Below are positions 6,055 to 6,098 of a DNA stretch of 6,098 nt, piece by piece. The position numbers and the translations under genes were made by a program. Within the stretch, counting starts at the first letter, position 1. Each line of letters starts with the position of its first letter. The DNA is from an uncultured Arcobacter sp. (GTDB lineage: Bacteria > Campylobacterota > Campylobacteria > Campylobacterales > Arcobacteraceae), in assembly GCA_913054415.1 (NCBI GenBank), contig CAJXII010000091.1, positions 1 to 6,098 of the forward strand, given 5' to 3'. The notes under the pieces were generated by a model. The model did not search any database. It was not told the DNA's origin and saw nothing but the letters and a program-made list of their open reading frames with translations.

Positions 6055-6077
6055 TTAAGATTTTATTAATTCTTACT

Positions 6078-6083
6078 ATTATA
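6078..6083 (-). promoter_or_regulatory. Candidate -10 box (TATAAT) of the sdhABE promoter
   Basis: A perfect TATAAT lies 38 bases upstream of the sdhA ATG on the minus strand, preceded by a T-rich stretch. This matches campylobacterial sigma-70 promoters, which rely on a -10 box and upstream T-tracts rather than a clear -35. Transcription would start near 6071. The window ends 15 bases upstream, so operators or a -35 cannot be judged. Confidence 0.5.
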
Positions 6084-6098
6084 TAAAAATTATCTATA

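Overview
The window is AT-rich bacterial DNA with seven complete protein genes, all on the minus strand, so they are transcribed from high to low coordinates. The gene content, low GC, ATG starts behind AAGGA-type ribosome sites and T-tract plus TATAAT promoters fit a Campylobacterota (epsilonproteobacterial) genome, perhaps Arcobacter- or Sulfurimonas-like. The lineage is inferred from pattern; no marker gene is present. There is no RNA gene, mobile element, CRISPR array or long repeat, and no gene-free stretch reaches 300 bases.

Region 1 (about 2419-6083) is a three-gene operon, sdhA-sdhB-sdhE, for a 'type E' (non-classical) succinate:quinone oxidoreductase. The flavoprotein carries the FAD-binding His and the dicarboxylate-site residues. 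The iron-sulfur subunit has twelve cluster cysteines, including one more than classical SdhB at the third cluster. The third subunit replaces the usual cytochrome b anchor with two HdrB-like CCG domains. Electrons are expected to pass between succinate/fumarate, FAD, the SdhB clusters, SdhE and the membrane quinone. An in-frame stop just upstream of sdhA rules out a Tat signal peptide, so this enzyme should be cytoplasmic, unlike the exported MfrABE/SdhABE of Wolinella and Campylobacter.

Region 2 (2317-2418) is a 102-base gap between sdhE and the next gene. It holds a candidate promoter with T-tracts, an imperfect dyad overlapping its -10, and a good ribosome-binding site. A weak hairpin sits over the sdhE stop.

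Region 3 (58-2316) is a tightly packed set of four genes: a one-iron superoxide reductase (neelaredoxin type), a small membrane-anchored HNH-like protein with apparently eroded catalytic residues, a secreted thioredoxin-fold protein with SxxC in place of CxxC, and a classical short-chain dehydrogenase joined to it by an ATGA overlap. A superoxide reductase beside a respiratory flavoenzyme makes sense as protection of a microaerophile. The joint role of the other three genes is unknown. No wholly new system is evident; the most unusual points are the HNH protein, the SxxC thioredoxin-like protein with a possible leaderless start, and the altered superoxide reductase motif.
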